A stretch of 64,000 bases of DNA from assembly GCF_004011835.1 (NCBI RefSeq), contig NZ_RKLN01000003.1, forward strand, positions 248,001-312,000, given 5' to 3'. Position 1 is the stretch's first letter. Each line of letters opens with the position of its first letter. The stretch is from Rhodococcus spongiicola. GTDB taxonomy: Bacteria > Actinomycetota > Actinomycetes > Mycobacteriales > Mycobacteriaceae. Below are positions 25,947 to 40,224 of this stretch, in pieces. The position numbers and the translations under genes are program-made. The notes under the pieces are model-generated. The model saw nothing but the letters and a program-made list of their open reading frames with translations, made no database searches and was not told the DNA's origin.

Positions 25947-27014
25947 TCAGTTCGGGTCGGGGCGTCTGACCGGGACACAGCAATCGACCGCGCACGGCCT
26001 GCCGTTTGCGGTGGCACCGAGCAACGGTTCTCGGCCGAGACGTGCGGGCATCGTGCCGGAGCGACGCTCCTCGACGAGCTCGACCACCAGGCGAGCGAAC
26101 CGCGGGTCAGTGCCCGGCGTTGCGGCCCGGGCGAACTCGATCCCCAGCTCGGCAGCCTTGTCCCGGGCTTCGGTGTCGAGGTCCCACACCACCTCGAGGT
26201 GATCGGACACGAATCCGACCGGGCACACGATCACTGCCGAGGTACCCGCCGCGGCGACGCTCTCGAGGTGGTCGCAGATGTCGGGGTCGAGCCACGGCAC
26301 CTGGGGCGGACCGGACCGTGACTGCCACACCAGGTCGAACTCGTCGACGCCGCACGCCTCCGCGCACAGGCGTGCGGCGTCGGCGACCTGTCGGCTGTAG
26401 AGATGCCCGCCGTCGCTCGCCGGGCCGGCGGCGGCGTCGGCCGCCACCGGCACCGAATGCGCCGTGAACACCAGCCTCGCGCGGTCGCGCACACTGGGCG
26501 AGAGCTGTTCCCGCGCACTGTGGATCGCATCCGCGAACGCCCCGATCAGCAGCGGGTGGTCGTAGTACTGTCGCAGCTTCGTCATGGCCGGAGCGGCATC
26601 GACCGCGGCGCGGGCGCGGGCGATGTCTTCGTGGTACTGACGGCAGCCTGAATAGCCACCCCACGCTGACGTCGGGAACACCAGCGCATTGCGGACTCCG
26701 TCGTCGCGCATGCGAGCGACGGTGTCCTCGACCATGGGATGCCAGTTCCGGTTTCCGAAGTACACAGGTAGATCGATTCCGGCCGAACGCAATTCGTTCT
26801 CGACGCGTTCGATGATGTCCCTGTTGAGCGCATTGATCGGGGACCGGCCACCGAAGTGCATATAGTGCTCCACGACCGCGTCGAGGCGCTCCGGTGGGAC
26901 ACCACGTCCGCGGGTGACGTTCTCGAGGAACGGCCGCACATCCTCCGGCGTTTCGGGGCCGCCGAAGGACAGCACTAGTAGTGCGTCGAATTCCGTTTCC
27001 TGCTGACCGCTCAT
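25947..27014 (-). CDS. hemH: ferrochelatase (coproporphyrin III ferrochelatase type)
   Basis: A 355-residue cytoplasmic or membrane-associated enzyme inserting ferrous iron into the porphyrin in the last part of haem synthesis; actinobacterial forms act on coproporphyrin III. It begins [51 protein letters not shown] (the metal-site His motif) and [17 protein letters not shown] are family motifs. It is the third gene of fabG1-inhA-hemH, 42 bp after inhA, the order found in mycobacteria. The C-terminus has several Cys (CAVDCCVPV), which in actinobacterial enzymes can bind a [2Fe-2S] cluster. Confidence 0.95.
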   Translation of the reverse strand: MSGQQETEFDALLVLSFGGPETPEDVRPFLENVTRGRGVPPERLDAVVEHYMHFGGRSPINALNRDIIERVENELRSAGIDLPVYFGNRNWHPMVEDTVARMRDDGVRNALVFPTSAWGGYSGCRQYHEDIARARAAVDAAPAMTKLRQYYDHPLLIGAFADAIHSAREQLSPSVRDRARLVFTAHSVPVAADAAAGPASDGGHLYSRQVADAARLCAEACGVDEFDLVWQSRSGPPQVPWLDPDICDHLESVAAAGTSAVIVCPVGFVSDHLEVVWDLDTEARDKAAELGIEFARAATPGTDPRFARLVVELVEERRSGTMPARLGREPLLGATANGRPCAVDCCVPVRRPDPN

Positions 27015-27056
27015 GCTCCCATTGTGGCCAGTCCCCGGACGGCAACGACCAACGGG

Positions 27057-27854
27057 TCAGCCGGCCATCGCATGGAAGCCGCCGTCGACATAGACGATCG
27101 ACGCGGTGGTGCCCGGCAGCCAGTCCGACAACAGTGTGCAGACGCTCTTGGCGACGGCCGTCGGGTCGTCGACATCCCACCCGATCGGGGCGACCTCGTC
27201 CCACGCGGTGTTCATCTTGTTCAGTTCCGCACCCGAACCGGTCGCGTCGCCCGCGATCGCCTTCGCGGCGAGAGTCTTGACCGGACCTGCCGCAACAAGA
27301 TTGGAACGGATGCCACGCCCGCCGACTTCCTTCGCGACGTAGCGGTTGACGGCCTCGAGGGTGGCCTTGGACACCCCCATCCAGTTGTAGAACGGCATCG
27401 CACGCGAGGGATCGAAGTCCATGCCCACGATCGAACCGTTGTCATTGAGCACCGGCAGCAGTGCCTTCGCGAGCGACGCGTAGGAATACGCCGAGACCTC
27501 GAGTGCTGTCGAGATGTCCGACCACGGAGCGTCCAGGAACGGGCTACCCAGACCCGACCGCGGTGAGAAGGCAATCGAGTGCACCACACCGTCAATCCCG
27601 TTGGGGGCCAACTCCCGAACCCGGTCGGCGAGCGTCGCGAGATGCTCGGGGTTCTGCACATCCAGCTCGATCGCCGGCGGTACCGGCTGCGGAAGACGCT
27701 GCGCGATCCTGTCGATCAGACGCAGCCGGTCGAACCCGGTGATGAGCACCGTCGCGCGCTGCTCCTGCGCGACCTTTGCGACGTGGAACGCAATGGATGC
27801 ATCGGTGATGATGCCGGTGACGAGAATGGTCTTGCCCTCGAGCAATCCGCTCAT
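27057..27854 (-). CDS. inhA: enoyl-[acyl-carrier-protein] reductase (NADH)
   Basis: A 265-residue FAS-II enoyl reductase of mycolic acid elongation (the isoniazid target in M. tuberculosis). It begins [20 protein letters not shown] with the divergent SDR nucleotide motif of enoyl reductases; the active site [20 protein letters not shown] contains the Tyr-x6-Lys pair. The C-terminal [20 protein letters not shown] and [10 protein letters not shown] are typical. ATG 27854 is supported by AGGAGG 9 nt upstream and by comparison with the family start. Co-transcribed after fabG1. Confidence 0.96.
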   Translation of the reverse strand: MSGLLEGKTILVTGIITDASIAFHVAKVAQEQRATVLITGFDRLRLIDRIAQRLPQPVPPAIELDVQNPEHLATLADRVRELAPNGIDGVVHSIAFSPRSGLGSPFLDAPWSDISTALEVSAYSYASLAKALLPVLNDNGSIVGMDFDPSRAMPFYNWMGVSKATLEAVNRYVAKEVGGRGIRSNLVAAGPVKTLAAKAIAGDATGSGAELNKMNTAWDEVAPIGWDVDDPTAVAKSVCTLLSDWLPGTTASIVYVDGGFHAMAG

Positions 27855-27921
27855 GGGTGGTGGTCCTCCTGTAAATGAAAGTCTCTGTGTGCTCAGTGGG
27901 TGCGTGACGGCTCGAGCCGGG

Positions 27922-28656
<735 letters not shown>

Positions 28657-28724
28657 TCTGCTCGACTGTGGATTACGGGCACAGGTGCAAAACTTCGAGA
28701 CGGACTGGATCGGCACGCGAGCGC

Positions 28725-29705
28725 TCACGGGAGGCGTTGCCGCTGCACGAGCGCCGTCCCCATGCCTGTCGCGGTGAACAACACGCCGAGGACCAGCCAC
28801 GGCCGGCTCGCGTCGCCGCGGGCATTCTCGAAGCCGATCTGCTCCTCGAGAGTGTCGTAGACATCGCGCAGTTCCTCGAGACTCGTCGCCCGGAAGAAGT
28901 TGCCCCCGGACAGGGTCGCGATCTCGCGCAACGACGGATCGTCGACCGGGACCGGGATCCGGTCCCCCTCGATGTTGACGGAGCCGTAGCTGGTCCCGAA
29001 CGAGATCGTGGAGATCGGGACACCCTCCTCCTTGGCCTGCCTGGCCGCGGTGAAGGCGCCGCGAGGGTCGTCGGAGAACTCGGGAACCGTCTGCTTGCCG
29101 TCGGAGAGCAACACGATCCGTGCGGGCGGCGCCTGTTCGCCGCCGCCGAGCACAGCGGCAAGGGTGTCGATCGACTGCAGCGAGGTGAAGATCGCCTCGC
29201 CGGTTGCGGTGCGCTCGCTGAGCTGGAGGTTGTCGATCGCAGCCTTGGTCTCGTCGCGGTTCGGCGTCGGCGACACCAGCACCGACGCGGTACCCGCGAA
29301 CGCGACGAGGCCGAGATTGATACCCGGGGTCAGGCCGTCGGCGAACGACTTCGCCGCCTCCTGGGCGGCGGCAAGGCGACTGGGTTCGACGTCGGTCGCC
29401 TTCATCGACAGCGAGACGTCGATGGCGAGCACAACGGTCGCCCGATTGCGCGGGACCCGCTGGTCCGCGGTCGGCCCGGCGAGTGCGACGGTGAGAAACA
29501 GCAGGCCGACGAGCAGCAGCGCCGTCGGGATGTGACGGGTGAAGTTCGGGCGGTTCGGCGCAACCTTCTCGAGCAGGTCCAGGTTCGCGAACCGCAGGAC
29601 ATTCTTCTGCCGGCGACGCTGGATCACCACGTACCCGACCGCCAGCGCAGCGACGACCAGTACGAACAGCAGCCACCACGGGGACGTGAACTGCGACAGG
29701 CTCAT
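28725..29705 (-). CDS. VWA domain-containing membrane protein (Rv1481-like)
   Basis: A 326-residue protein with two N-terminal TM helices ([19 protein letters not shown] and [19 protein letters not shown]), a von Willebrand A domain with a complete MIDAS motif ([19 protein letters not shown], later T and D ligands in TPNRDETK and [10 protein letters not shown]), and a C-terminal TM helix ([18 protein letters not shown]). Such proteins work with MoxR ATPases as metal-dependent assembly or chaperone systems. ATG 29705 overlaps the stop of the DUF58 gene (ATGA). Last gene of ripA-moxR-DUF58-vWA. Confidence 0.9.
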   Translation of the reverse strand: MSLSQFTSPWWLLFVLVVAALAVGYVVIQRRRQKNVLRFANLDLLEKVAPNRPNFTRHIPTALLLVGLLFLTVALAGPTADQRVPRNRATVVLAIDVSLSMKATDVEPSRLAAAQEAAKSFADGLTPGINLGLVAFAGTASVLVSPTPNRDETKAAIDNLQLSERTATGEAIFTSLQSIDTLAAVLGGGEQAPPARIVLLSDGKQTVPEFSDDPRGAFTAARQAKEEGVPISTISFGTSYGSVNIEGDRIPVPVDDPSLREIATLSGGNFFRATSLEELRDVYDTLEEQIGFENARGDASRPWLVLGVLFTATGMGTALVQRQRLP

Positions 29706-30658
29706 CCGCGCGCCACCCGACTGCCGGGTGCGCCGAAAGTGTGCCGCCGAGCGGAAACGAATCGCACGACGTCACCGATCCAGTCCCGATCGGTGCGCAA
29801 GCTCAGCCGCGGCGCACCGCACCGGCGAAGTGTGGCGTCGACGTCCGCGTTGTGGGCCTGCGCCGCGCGCGCGAAATCGGCCCGCAACTTGGGCGTCGTC
29901 GAGAACTCCCGCGTGCGTCCGGATTCCGGATCGAACAGGACGACATCGCCGACGTCGGGCAGTTCCAGGTCACGCGGGTCGAGGACTTCGACGGCGAGGA
30001 GGTCGTGCCGCCCAGACAGCGCCCTGAGTGAATGTTCCCAGTCGATCGGGCCGAGGAAGTCGCTGATGACGACGACGAGGCCCCGTCGGCGCTGCGGTCT
30101 GCGCAGGGATTCGAGAGCGCTGCGAAGATCGCCGCGGACGCCGTCGGCGGCGTGCGGAGTGGACGCGATGCGGCGCAGCATGGCCTGGGAGTGCACCCGA
30201 CCGGGCCGGGCCGGGATCCGCCTGGTCCGATCACCGGTGGCGACGATCGCTCCGATCCGATTCCCGCTGCTGCCGGCGAGGTATGTCACCGCGGACGCGG
30301 CCGCGATTGCGAGGTCACGCTTCTCGCAGCCCACCGTGCCGAAGTCCAGACTGGATGACAGATCCACCACGAGCCACGTCTCGAGTTCGCGATCTGCAAC
30401 GGTCTGCCGCACATGCGGGTGCGTCGTGCGCGCGGTCACCGACCAGTCCATCTGCCGGACGTCGTCGCCGGGCTGGTACTCGCGAGCGTCCCCGGGCTCG
30501 GAACCGGGACCCGGGATGAGGCCGAGGTGATCGCCGTGCAGGACGCCGTCGAGGCGGCGGCGAACGGTCAGTTCGAGGGTCCGCAACGCTGCCGCCATCT
30601 CCGGGTCGCGCAGCGACCCGGAACGGAACGACGGCACCGCGCCCTTGCGCCGCGTCAC
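29702..30658 (-). CDS. DUF58 domain-containing protein (Rv1480-like)
   Basis: A 318-residue soluble protein with the DUF58 signature [20 protein letters not shown] followed by a VWA-like domain ([16 protein letters not shown]). It is regularly encoded between moxR and a VWA membrane protein and probably links them. GTG at 30658 overlaps the moxR stop (GTGA) and so fixes the start; the frame is open for a further 300 bp upstream but that is inside moxR. Confidence 0.9.
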   Translation of the reverse strand: MTRRKGAVPSFRSGSLRDPEMAAALRTLELTVRRRLDGVLHGDHLGLIPGPGSEPGDAREYQPGDDVRQMDWSVTARTTHPHVRQTVADRELETWLVVDLSSSLDFGTVGCEKRDLAIAAASAVTYLAGSSGNRIGAIVATGDRTRRIPARPGRVHSQAMLRRIASTPHAADGVRGDLRSALESLRRPQRRRGLVVVISDFLGPIDWEHSLRALSGRHDLLAVEVLDPRDLELPDVGDVVLFDPESGRTREFSTTPKLRADFARAAQAHNADVDATLRRCGAPRLSLRTDRDWIGDVVRFVSARRHTFGAPGSRVARG

Positions 30659-31779
30659 TGTTGCGGGGAGCCCGACGTTGCTGCGGGCATGGGGCCGGGA
30701 TCGAACGTGGGCGCCATCGGCGCAGCCACCGGTTGCGCCCCGACCTGCGGCACCGCGACGGTCTGGAGCACCCGGTTGATGACAGCCTCGGGCGACACCT
30801 CGTCGGCGAGGGCGTCGTAGGACAGCACGAGGCGGTGCCGCAGCACGTCGGGGATGATCTCGAGCACGTCCTGCGGGACGACGTAGTCGCGGCCCCGAAG
30901 CAACGCGAGTGCACGCGCCGCCGAGATGATGCCGAGCGTCGCACGCGGCGATGCACCGTAGGCGATCCATCCCGCGGCGTCCTCGATCCCGAACTGGCGG
31001 GGTGTCCGCGTCGCGGTGATCACCCGCACCACGTAGTCCACCAGCGCATGATGGACGAACACATTGCTCGCGACCGACTGCAACCGGACGAGTTCCTGGG
31101 TGTCGAGAATCTGGTTCGGTTCCGGCGCCGCGATCCCCATCCGGTAGACGATCTCGCGCTCCTCCTCGACCGAGGGGTAGTCGACGAGCACCTTGAACAG
31201 GAAGCGGTCGCGCTGGGCTTCCGGCAGCGGGTACACCCCCTCGCTCTCGATCGGGTTCTGGGTGGCCATCACGAGGAAGGGTTCGGGCATCGAGTATGTC
31301 TTGCCGCCGATCGACACGTGCCGCTCTGCCATGACCTCGAGCAGTGCGGACTGCACCTTCGCGGGGGCACGGTTGATCTCGTCGGCGAGCAGGAAATTCG
31401 CCACGACCGGTCCGAGTTCGGTGTCGAACTCCTCACGTCCCTGCCGGTAGATGCGGGTACCGACCAGGTCGGTCGGGACGAGGTCGGGGGTGAACTGGAC
31501 GCGGGAGAACGAACCTCCGACGACCTTCGCGAACGTCTCGACGGCGAGGGTTTTCGCAACACCGGGAACGCCCTCGAGCAGGACGTGCCCCTTTGCGAGC
31601 ACTCCCACGAGCATGCGCTCGACCAAACGGTCCTGGCCTACGATCACACGCTTGACCTCGTAGATCGCCCGCTCGAGGGTGTGCACGTCCTGAGCGAGAT
31701 CAGCCGCCGGTGACCCCGCACTGCCGTGCGCCGCCCCCTCCGAGCTGGATCCAGCCACAGCACCGTCACGTGAGGTCAC
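30655..31779 (-). CDS. moxR: MoxR family AAA+ ATPase
   Basis: A 374-residue ATPase. Walker A is LEGVPGVAKTLAVETFA, Walker B is FLLADEINRAPAKVQSALLE, followed by sensor 1 VMATQNPIESEGVYPLPEAQ and the arginine-finger region ERDRFLFK-type motif (QRDRFLFKVLVDYPS). MoxR ATPases act as chaperones on partner VWA proteins; here DUF58 and VWA genes overlap or follow it directly. GTG 31779 has GGGG 7-8 nt upstream and avoids a Ser/Arg-rich extension from TTG 31833; that choice is moderate. Confidence 0.93.
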   Translation of the reverse strand: MTSRDGAVAGSSSEGAAHGSAGSPAADLAQDVHTLERAIYEVKRVIVGQDRLVERMLVGVLAKGHVLLEGVPGVAKTLAVETFAKVVGGSFSRVQFTPDLVPTDLVGTRIYRQGREEFDTELGPVVANFLLADEINRAPAKVQSALLEVMAERHVSIGGKTYSMPEPFLVMATQNPIESEGVYPLPEAQRDRFLFKVLVDYPSVEEEREIVYRMGIAAPEPNQILDTQELVRLQSVASNVFVHHALVDYVVRVITATRTPRQFGIEDAAGWIAYGASPRATLGIISAARALALLRGRDYVVPQDVLEIIPDVLRHRLVLSYDALADEVSPEAVINRVLQTVAVPQVGAQPVAAPMAPTFDPGPMPAATSGSPQQ

Positions 31780-31876
31780 CGAGAATCCCCGCTTCCAACT
31801 AGATCGATCGGATCGACTTGCCTGTCCGCTCAACTATCTCAGGAACCTGCACACCCCGGCACGCGGACGACGTGAG

Positions 31877-33355
31877 CTAGGACACCATACGAACAGCGTA
31901 GGGGGTCATCCCGTCCCATCGCACCGCGGAAACCCGGACAACCGTGCCCGACTGCAGCGCCTCGAGCATCTGTCCGCCCCCCAGGTACAGCGCGACATGT
32001 TTGCTCGCGTTGGGGCCGTAGAAGATCATGTCGCCGCGGCGCATCTGCGACGACGGCACCTGGGTACCCGCCGTGTACTGGTAGCCCGAATAATGCGGCA
32101 GCGAGATCCCAATGCCGGCGAATGCGTAGATCATCAGTCCGGAGCAGTCGAACCCGACCTTGTTGAAGTCTCCGAAACTGTCGGCGACGCCGCCGTCTCG
32201 GATGCCGAGCGTCGGGCCGTTGGCATTGCCGCCGCCCCACGCGTACTGCACGCCGAGCTGCGACATACCACGGTCGATCACGGTCTCGATCGCGTCACTT
32301 CCCGACACGGAGGGTGGCACCGGGCTCGGCGCCGGCTGGACGGGTGGCGTCCACCCGCCGGAATCCTCGTCGTCGAGTTGGGTGTGTGGTCGCTGGCCCT
32401 CGGCGAGTTGGGCTGCACGCTCCTGCGCGGCCCGGTCCTCCGCCACCCGGCCCGCTGCTTCCGCTGCCGCGGCGGCGGCAGCTGCTTCGGCGGCTTCCTC
32501 GGCCCTGCGCTGGTTGTCCCACGCGATGTAGGCGTCGCGTTGCCCCTGCAGCCCAGCGACGTTGTCGCGCGCAGCGGCAAGTTGCGCCTGCGCAGCGTCA
32601 CGGGCGGCCTCCACCTCCGCCTTTCGGGACCCCTGTTCCTCCAAGGCAGCGCGAACGCCGGCAATCGCTTGCTCGGCCTCGACCTTCTTCGCATTCGCCG
32701 TGTCCTTGGCGGCGTCGGCACGCCGCTTGGCCTCGCGCGCGGCCGACTCCCGGTTGGCCTGCTCGGTTCGTGCCCGCTGCAGATTGTCCAGGACCGCCTT
32801 CTGACCGGCAGCCAGGCGGCGCATGATCAGTGCGCGCTCGAGGATGTCCTCGGGGCCCTCGGCCCCGAGGTATGACACCAGCGACGCGGCGTTGCGGCCC
32901 TTCGTGTAGCTCTCGACGGCATAGTTGGTGAGGCGGTCTTTTGCCTGCTCGATCCGGGCGTCCGCGTCTCGCATCGCCTGCCGACTCTGGTTCACGAGCT
33001 CTCCTGCGGCGTCGGCCTCGTCGCGCGCGGTTTGGAGGTCGACGAGCGCACGGTTGACGTCCTCGCGTTTGATCGCGACCTCGTCGTCGAGTCGAGCGAG
33101 TTCCTGATTGGCACTGGCCACCTGGTTGATCAGATCACTGACCTGCGCAACTCCGGCCGACACCTGGGCCTGTCCACTCTCGAGCTCGGCATCGGACGGA
33201 TTGGGAGGTGGCGGCGGAACCGCAGGGGCGGCGCCGGGCATACCCGCAACGAGCGTGCCGGCGAGGCTGACACCGAGGAGGACCTTTGCCAGGTGTGACC
33301 GCGCGCGGGGGAAACCCGGACGTCGCACGCCTGCGCGTGAACCCCTTCGCCCCAC
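31877..33355 (-). CDS. ripA: peptidoglycan endopeptidase RipA (NlpC/P60)
   Basis: A 492-residue exported hydrolase cutting D-Glu-mDAP bonds to separate daughter cells. It has a signal peptide (HLAKVLLGVSLAGTLVAGMP), a Pro-rich start (PPPPPNPSD), an Ala/Glu/Arg-rich coiled coil (about 60-310) that blocks the active site in the relatives, a Pro linker and an NlpC/P60 domain (about 365-492) with Cys404 (FDCSGLM), His453 (KHVALYLG) and Glu465. The C-H and H-E spacings of 49 and 12 equal those I recall for M. tuberculosis RipA. GTG 33355 has AGGGAGGG upstream. No second copy (ripB) follows it here. Confidence 0.95.
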   Translation of the reverse strand: MGRRGSRAGVRRPGFPRARSHLAKVLLGVSLAGTLVAGMPGAAPAVPPPPPNPSDAELESGQAQVSAGVAQVSDLINQVASANQELARLDDEVAIKREDVNRALVDLQTARDEADAAGELVNQSRQAMRDADARIEQAKDRLTNYAVESYTKGRNAASLVSYLGAEGPEDILERALIMRRLAAGQKAVLDNLQRARTEQANRESAAREAKRRADAAKDTANAKKVEAEQAIAGVRAALEEQGSRKAEVEAARDAAQAQLAAARDNVAGLQGQRDAYIAWDNQRRAEEAAEAAAAAAAAEAAGRVAEDRAAQERAAQLAEGQRPHTQLDDEDSGGWTPPVQPAPSPVPPSVSGSDAIETVIDRGMSQLGVQYAWGGGNANGPTLGIRDGGVADSFGDFNKVGFDCSGLMIYAFAGIGISLPHYSGYQYTAGTQVPSSQMRRGDMIFYGPNASKHVALYLGGGQMLEALQSGTVVRVSAVRWDGMTPYAVRMVS

Positions 33356-33646
33356 AACACCCTCCCTACGGCTGCGACCGACGTCGGACGTCGGACCGAT
33401 CCACGCGGGGTGGTACCACCAGCAATGCCACCGAGGATGGCGGGCAGATTCACATCACAGCGCAGCCGTCACATCACTTGTCATAGCAGCTCCTGCGACA
33501 CTGTTTCCCCAAAAGTGTCATCGAAAACACTACGACATCTTGTGTCCCTCTGATGGACTCTTGTCACAAAGTAGGACGCGATTCGACCGCGGGGAACCGA
33601 GAGCGGTTCGTGGCCGCCAGGGCATCGAGAGGTGTGCGGATTCCGC
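33356..33646 (-). other. ripA leader region with a possible 9-codon upstream ORF
   Basis: The 291 bp hold no gene of normal size. On the minus strand, GGAG followed 5 nt later by ATG at 33484 opens nine codons (MTSDVTAAL) ending in TGA at 33455, about 100 nt before the ripA start. A TAGTGT hexamer (minus strand, near 33528) is a possible -10. I looked for the conserved core of a ydaO-type c-di-AMP riboswitch, which precedes some actinobacterial NlpC/P60 genes, and did not find it. Confidence 0.35.
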
Positions 33647-34219
33647 TCAGTCGACCGAGGGGGCGCGTTCATCGCCGGGCCCGGCGCCCGGGTCGCCGGA
33701 CCCGGAGTCGACGCCAGGCGTGGACGGCCCCCGGCGGACCTTGGCCACGTACGACACTCCAGCCACGAGGGCAACGACGAGCACCAACAGAGCAGTGATC
33801 AGCCCCCACGGCTCCTGTGGGGCGGTGATGTCGTCGAGGAAGTTGTTCGCCGACACGACGGCGTTGCCGGTGTAGGTGTGGTCCTGCGCGCCCTCGAGCA
33901 CGACCCTGCTGATGGAGTCGCTGTAGGTGCCCGGTGCCGACGGACTGAGAACGAGGACCGTGCCGCCCTCGACCATGCCCACCTCGGTCGCCAGGTCACG
34001 CAACTGCTCGGGCCGGGCCGGATTTCGGTCGAGCACGACGACGCTCAGATCGATTCCGTGCTCCTGCGCGCGGGCGACCACGTCACGCAGGCCGGCGATG
34101 TCGGCATCAGGCGCCGAGACGCGGTCGGCCGCGAGGTCCGCGAGCACCGCGTCGACGGACACGTCGTCGGGGATCGTCGCAGCGAGCGGCAGTCGGGCGG
34201 GCGCGATGTGAGCAAGCAT
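33647..34219 (-). CDS. Rv1476 family membrane protein
   Basis: A 190-residue protein: a soluble alpha/beta region (SVDAVLADLAADRV, GIDLSVVVLDRNPARPEQLR, EGGTVLVLSPSAPGTY) resembling the TPM-like fold, then one TM helix (GLITALLVLVVALVAGVSYVA) and a Gly/Pro/Asp-rich tail. It occupies the place of Rv1476, between ripA and acn. Function unknown; a cell-envelope role is inferred from the neighbours. Confidence 0.82.
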   Translation of the reverse strand: MLAHIAPARLPLAATIPDDVSVDAVLADLAADRVSAPDADIAGLRDVVARAQEHGIDLSVVVLDRNPARPEQLRDLATEVGMVEGGTVLVLSPSAPGTYSDSISRVVLEGAQDHTYTGNAVVSANNFLDDITAPQEPWGLITALLVLVVALVAGVSYVAKVRRGPSTPGVDSGSGDPGAGPGDERAPSVD

Positions 34220-34574
34220 CTCTTATCCGGTGTCTGTCGGTATCGGGGTGGTCGGTATCGGTGGCTGTCGGAAATGCGCGGGTACAGCCTGAATCACAGT
34301 ACGCGACGACTCGCCACCGCAGCGCCGCCCTCCGTTGCGCCCGTGCACCGACTGCGTGAGGATTGGGACGGCGCGAGCCGACCCGACAGTCGGCGACTCT
34401 GAGGGCCAGACCCCGCAGTCTCACAGGACAAGCGTACCGTTAGACTCGCCATCCAGAAGCCCGCGTAGCCGTCGGGTTCGGTCCGCCGACCGAACCGGGC
34501 ACTGTTCGCGTGCCTCGCTTCAGCCGTCGTCACAGCCCCGTCGACGGCGAACCTCAAAGATGAGTGGAGCTGAC
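34220..34574. other. divergent intergenic region between the Rv1476-like gene and acnA
   Basis: These 355 bp contain no convincing gene. The acnA frame is open across part of it (from 34335) but the residues are Arg/Ser/Pro-rich and unlike aconitase. A TTAGAC/ACCGTT stretch near 34436-34445 could be a -10 for acnA, without a clear -35. I see no iron-responsive or AcnR-type dyad that I would defend. Confidence 0.4.
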
Positions 34575-37376
<2,802 letters not shown>

Positions 37377-37388
37377 TCACCCGATCGT

Positions 37389-37483
37389 GTGATCAGCGAT
37401 CACCCAGTGCGTTGACGGCGGGCTCGGGACGTCGGTCTCGGGCCCGCCGTTGCGGTATCGGACGAAAGCGGTATCGGACGAAA
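37389..37483 (+). promoter_or_regulatory. acnA-acnR intergenic dyads and a 16-bp tandem repeat
   Basis: Three structured elements lie in 95 bp: GTGATC-AGC-GATCAC (37389-37403); ACGGCGGGC (37415-37423) pairing with GCCCGCCGT (37442-37450), a possible terminator or attenuator; and GCGGTATCGGACGAAA repeated exactly twice in tandem (37452-37467, 37468-37483), ending 11 nt before the acnR start. Confidence 0.5.
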
Positions 37484-37494
37484 GGATGTCGGCT

Positions 37495-38061
37495 GTGCCG
37501 AAGGTCAGTGAAGACCATCTCGCGGCGCGACGGAGTCAGATCCTCGACGGGGCTCGCCAGTGCTTCGCGCGGTACGGCTACGACGGCGCCACCGTGCGCC
37601 GACTCGAGGAGACCACCGGGCTCTCGCGTGGGGCGATCTTCCACCACTTCAAGGACAAGGACGGCTTGTTCCTAGCGCTCGCCCACGAGGACGCCAAGCG
37701 GATGGCCGACGTCGTCGCCGAGGGCGGTCTGGTCCAGGTGATGCGCGACATGCTGGCCTCGCCCGAGCAGTTCGACTGGCTCGGAACCCGCCTCGAGATC
37801 GCCCGGCGCCTGCGCACCGATCCCGAGTTCGCGCGTGACTGGACCCAGCGCAGCGTCGAACTCACCGAGGCCACGGTGCGCCGGCTCGAGCATCAGAAGT
37901 CCGCCGGACGGCTCCGCGAGGATCTGCCCACCGACGTCCTGCTGGACTACCTCGACCTCGTCCTCGACGGGCTCATCGCGCGCATCGCCTCCGGACACGG
38001 CGCGGAGAATCTAGCGGCCGTGCTCGATCTCGTGGAGGAATCGGTTCGACGGCGAGGGTGA
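37495..38061 (+). CDS. acnR: TetR/AcrR family regulator AcnR
   Basis: A 188-residue TetR-type repressor. The N-terminal part VSEDHLAARRSQILDGARQC and LEETTGLSRGAIFHHFKDKD is the DNA-binding domain, in the form seen in AcnR of corynebacteria and mycobacteria, where it represses acn in response to iron or citrate. The location immediately after acnA supports this. GTG 37495 is chosen because GAAAGG is 9 nt upstream; ATG 37486 (three residues longer) has no spacing for it. Its operator is not obvious upstream of acnA. Confidence 0.88.
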   Translation: MPKVSEDHLAARRSQILDGARQCFARYGYDGATVRRLEETTGLSRGAIFHHFKDKDGLFLALAHEDAKRMADVVAEGGLVQVMRDMLASPEQFDWLGTRLEIARRLRTDPEFARDWTQRSVELTEATVRRLEHQKSAGRLREDLPTDVLLDYLDLVLDGLIARIASGHGAENLAAVLDLVEESVRRRG

Positions 38062-38105
38062 CCGCGCGTCGGATGCGGCGCGCGGCCAGTCGGCGTGCCC
38101 AGGAC

Positions 38106-38327
38106 CTACCCCGTGGCTTTGCGCCTGTTGGGCCCACCCCGCCGCCGCAGGGTCACGTCGGCCTCGACGAGGACGTTGTGGATGAATCCGTACGAGCGGC
38201 CCGTTTGTTCGGCGAGCGTGCGGATGCTCGCGCCCGCTTCGTACTGTTCCTTCAAATCTTCGCGGAGCTTGTCACGCGATTCCCCGGTGATTCGGGCCCC
38301 CCTCGAGATCCCCGTGGTCTCCGCCAT
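38106..38327 (-). CDS. small helix-turn-helix protein (Rv1473A-like)
   Basis: A 73-residue basic protein with a helix-turn-helix: LREDLKEQYEAGASIRTLAE then QTGRSYGFIHNVLVEADVTL, and an Arg-rich C-terminus. The arrangement resembles a recombinase- or sigma-type HTH and the protein is conserved at this place in Mycobacteriales. It is probably a DNA-binding regulator; target unknown. Transcribed towards acnR, upstream of the ABC-F gene in map order but on the same strand as it. Confidence 0.75.
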   Translation of the reverse strand: MAETTGISRGARITGESRDKLREDLKEQYEAGASIRTLAEQTGRSYGFIHNVLVEADVTLRRRGGPNRRKATG

Positions 38328-38431
38328 GGCGTCCTCCGGTCGGCTGAACGAGTCCCGCCCTCCAGGCTAGATCACCCACGGACAGGTCTTCAACACCACG
38401 GAAATCTTCCCTGCCAGCGGATTTGGACGAT

Positions 38432-40063
<1,632 letters not shown>

Positions 40064-40210
40064 GAAAGACTCCTCGAACGAACAAGCAGTGGAACGGCTC
40101 GGGCGCGGCGGGCGCGATCCGCGGGCACCGCAGTGCCGGCGGCGAGCACACGAAAACTCGAGTCTAGCCTGGTCCTGACCCGCCGATGCGCACCGGTTAA
40201 GTGACTCCGC

Positions 40211-40216
40211 TAACGT
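40211..40216 (+). promoter_or_regulatory. -10 hexamer of a predicted leaderless promoter
   Basis: TAACGT ends 8 nt before the ATG at 40225; no Shine-Dalgarno is visible. Confidence 0.5.
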
Positions 40217-40224
40217 TCGATGGC

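Noticed and set aside
28668..30530. 620-codon plus-strand frame opposite the VWA and DUF58 genes
   Set aside because: Antisense artefact of high GC; no signal, domain or Shine-Dalgarno, while both minus-strand genes have complete motifs and an ATGA overlap.
33356..33646. ydaO-type c-di-AMP riboswitch before ripA
   Set aside because: Looked for because such elements precede NlpC/P60 genes in other actinobacteria; the conserved core segments were not found by eye.
34288..34300. CAGTAC half-site resembling an AcnR operator upstream of acnA
   Set aside because: Only one half of the corynebacterial-type dyad can be recognised; the matching half is missing.
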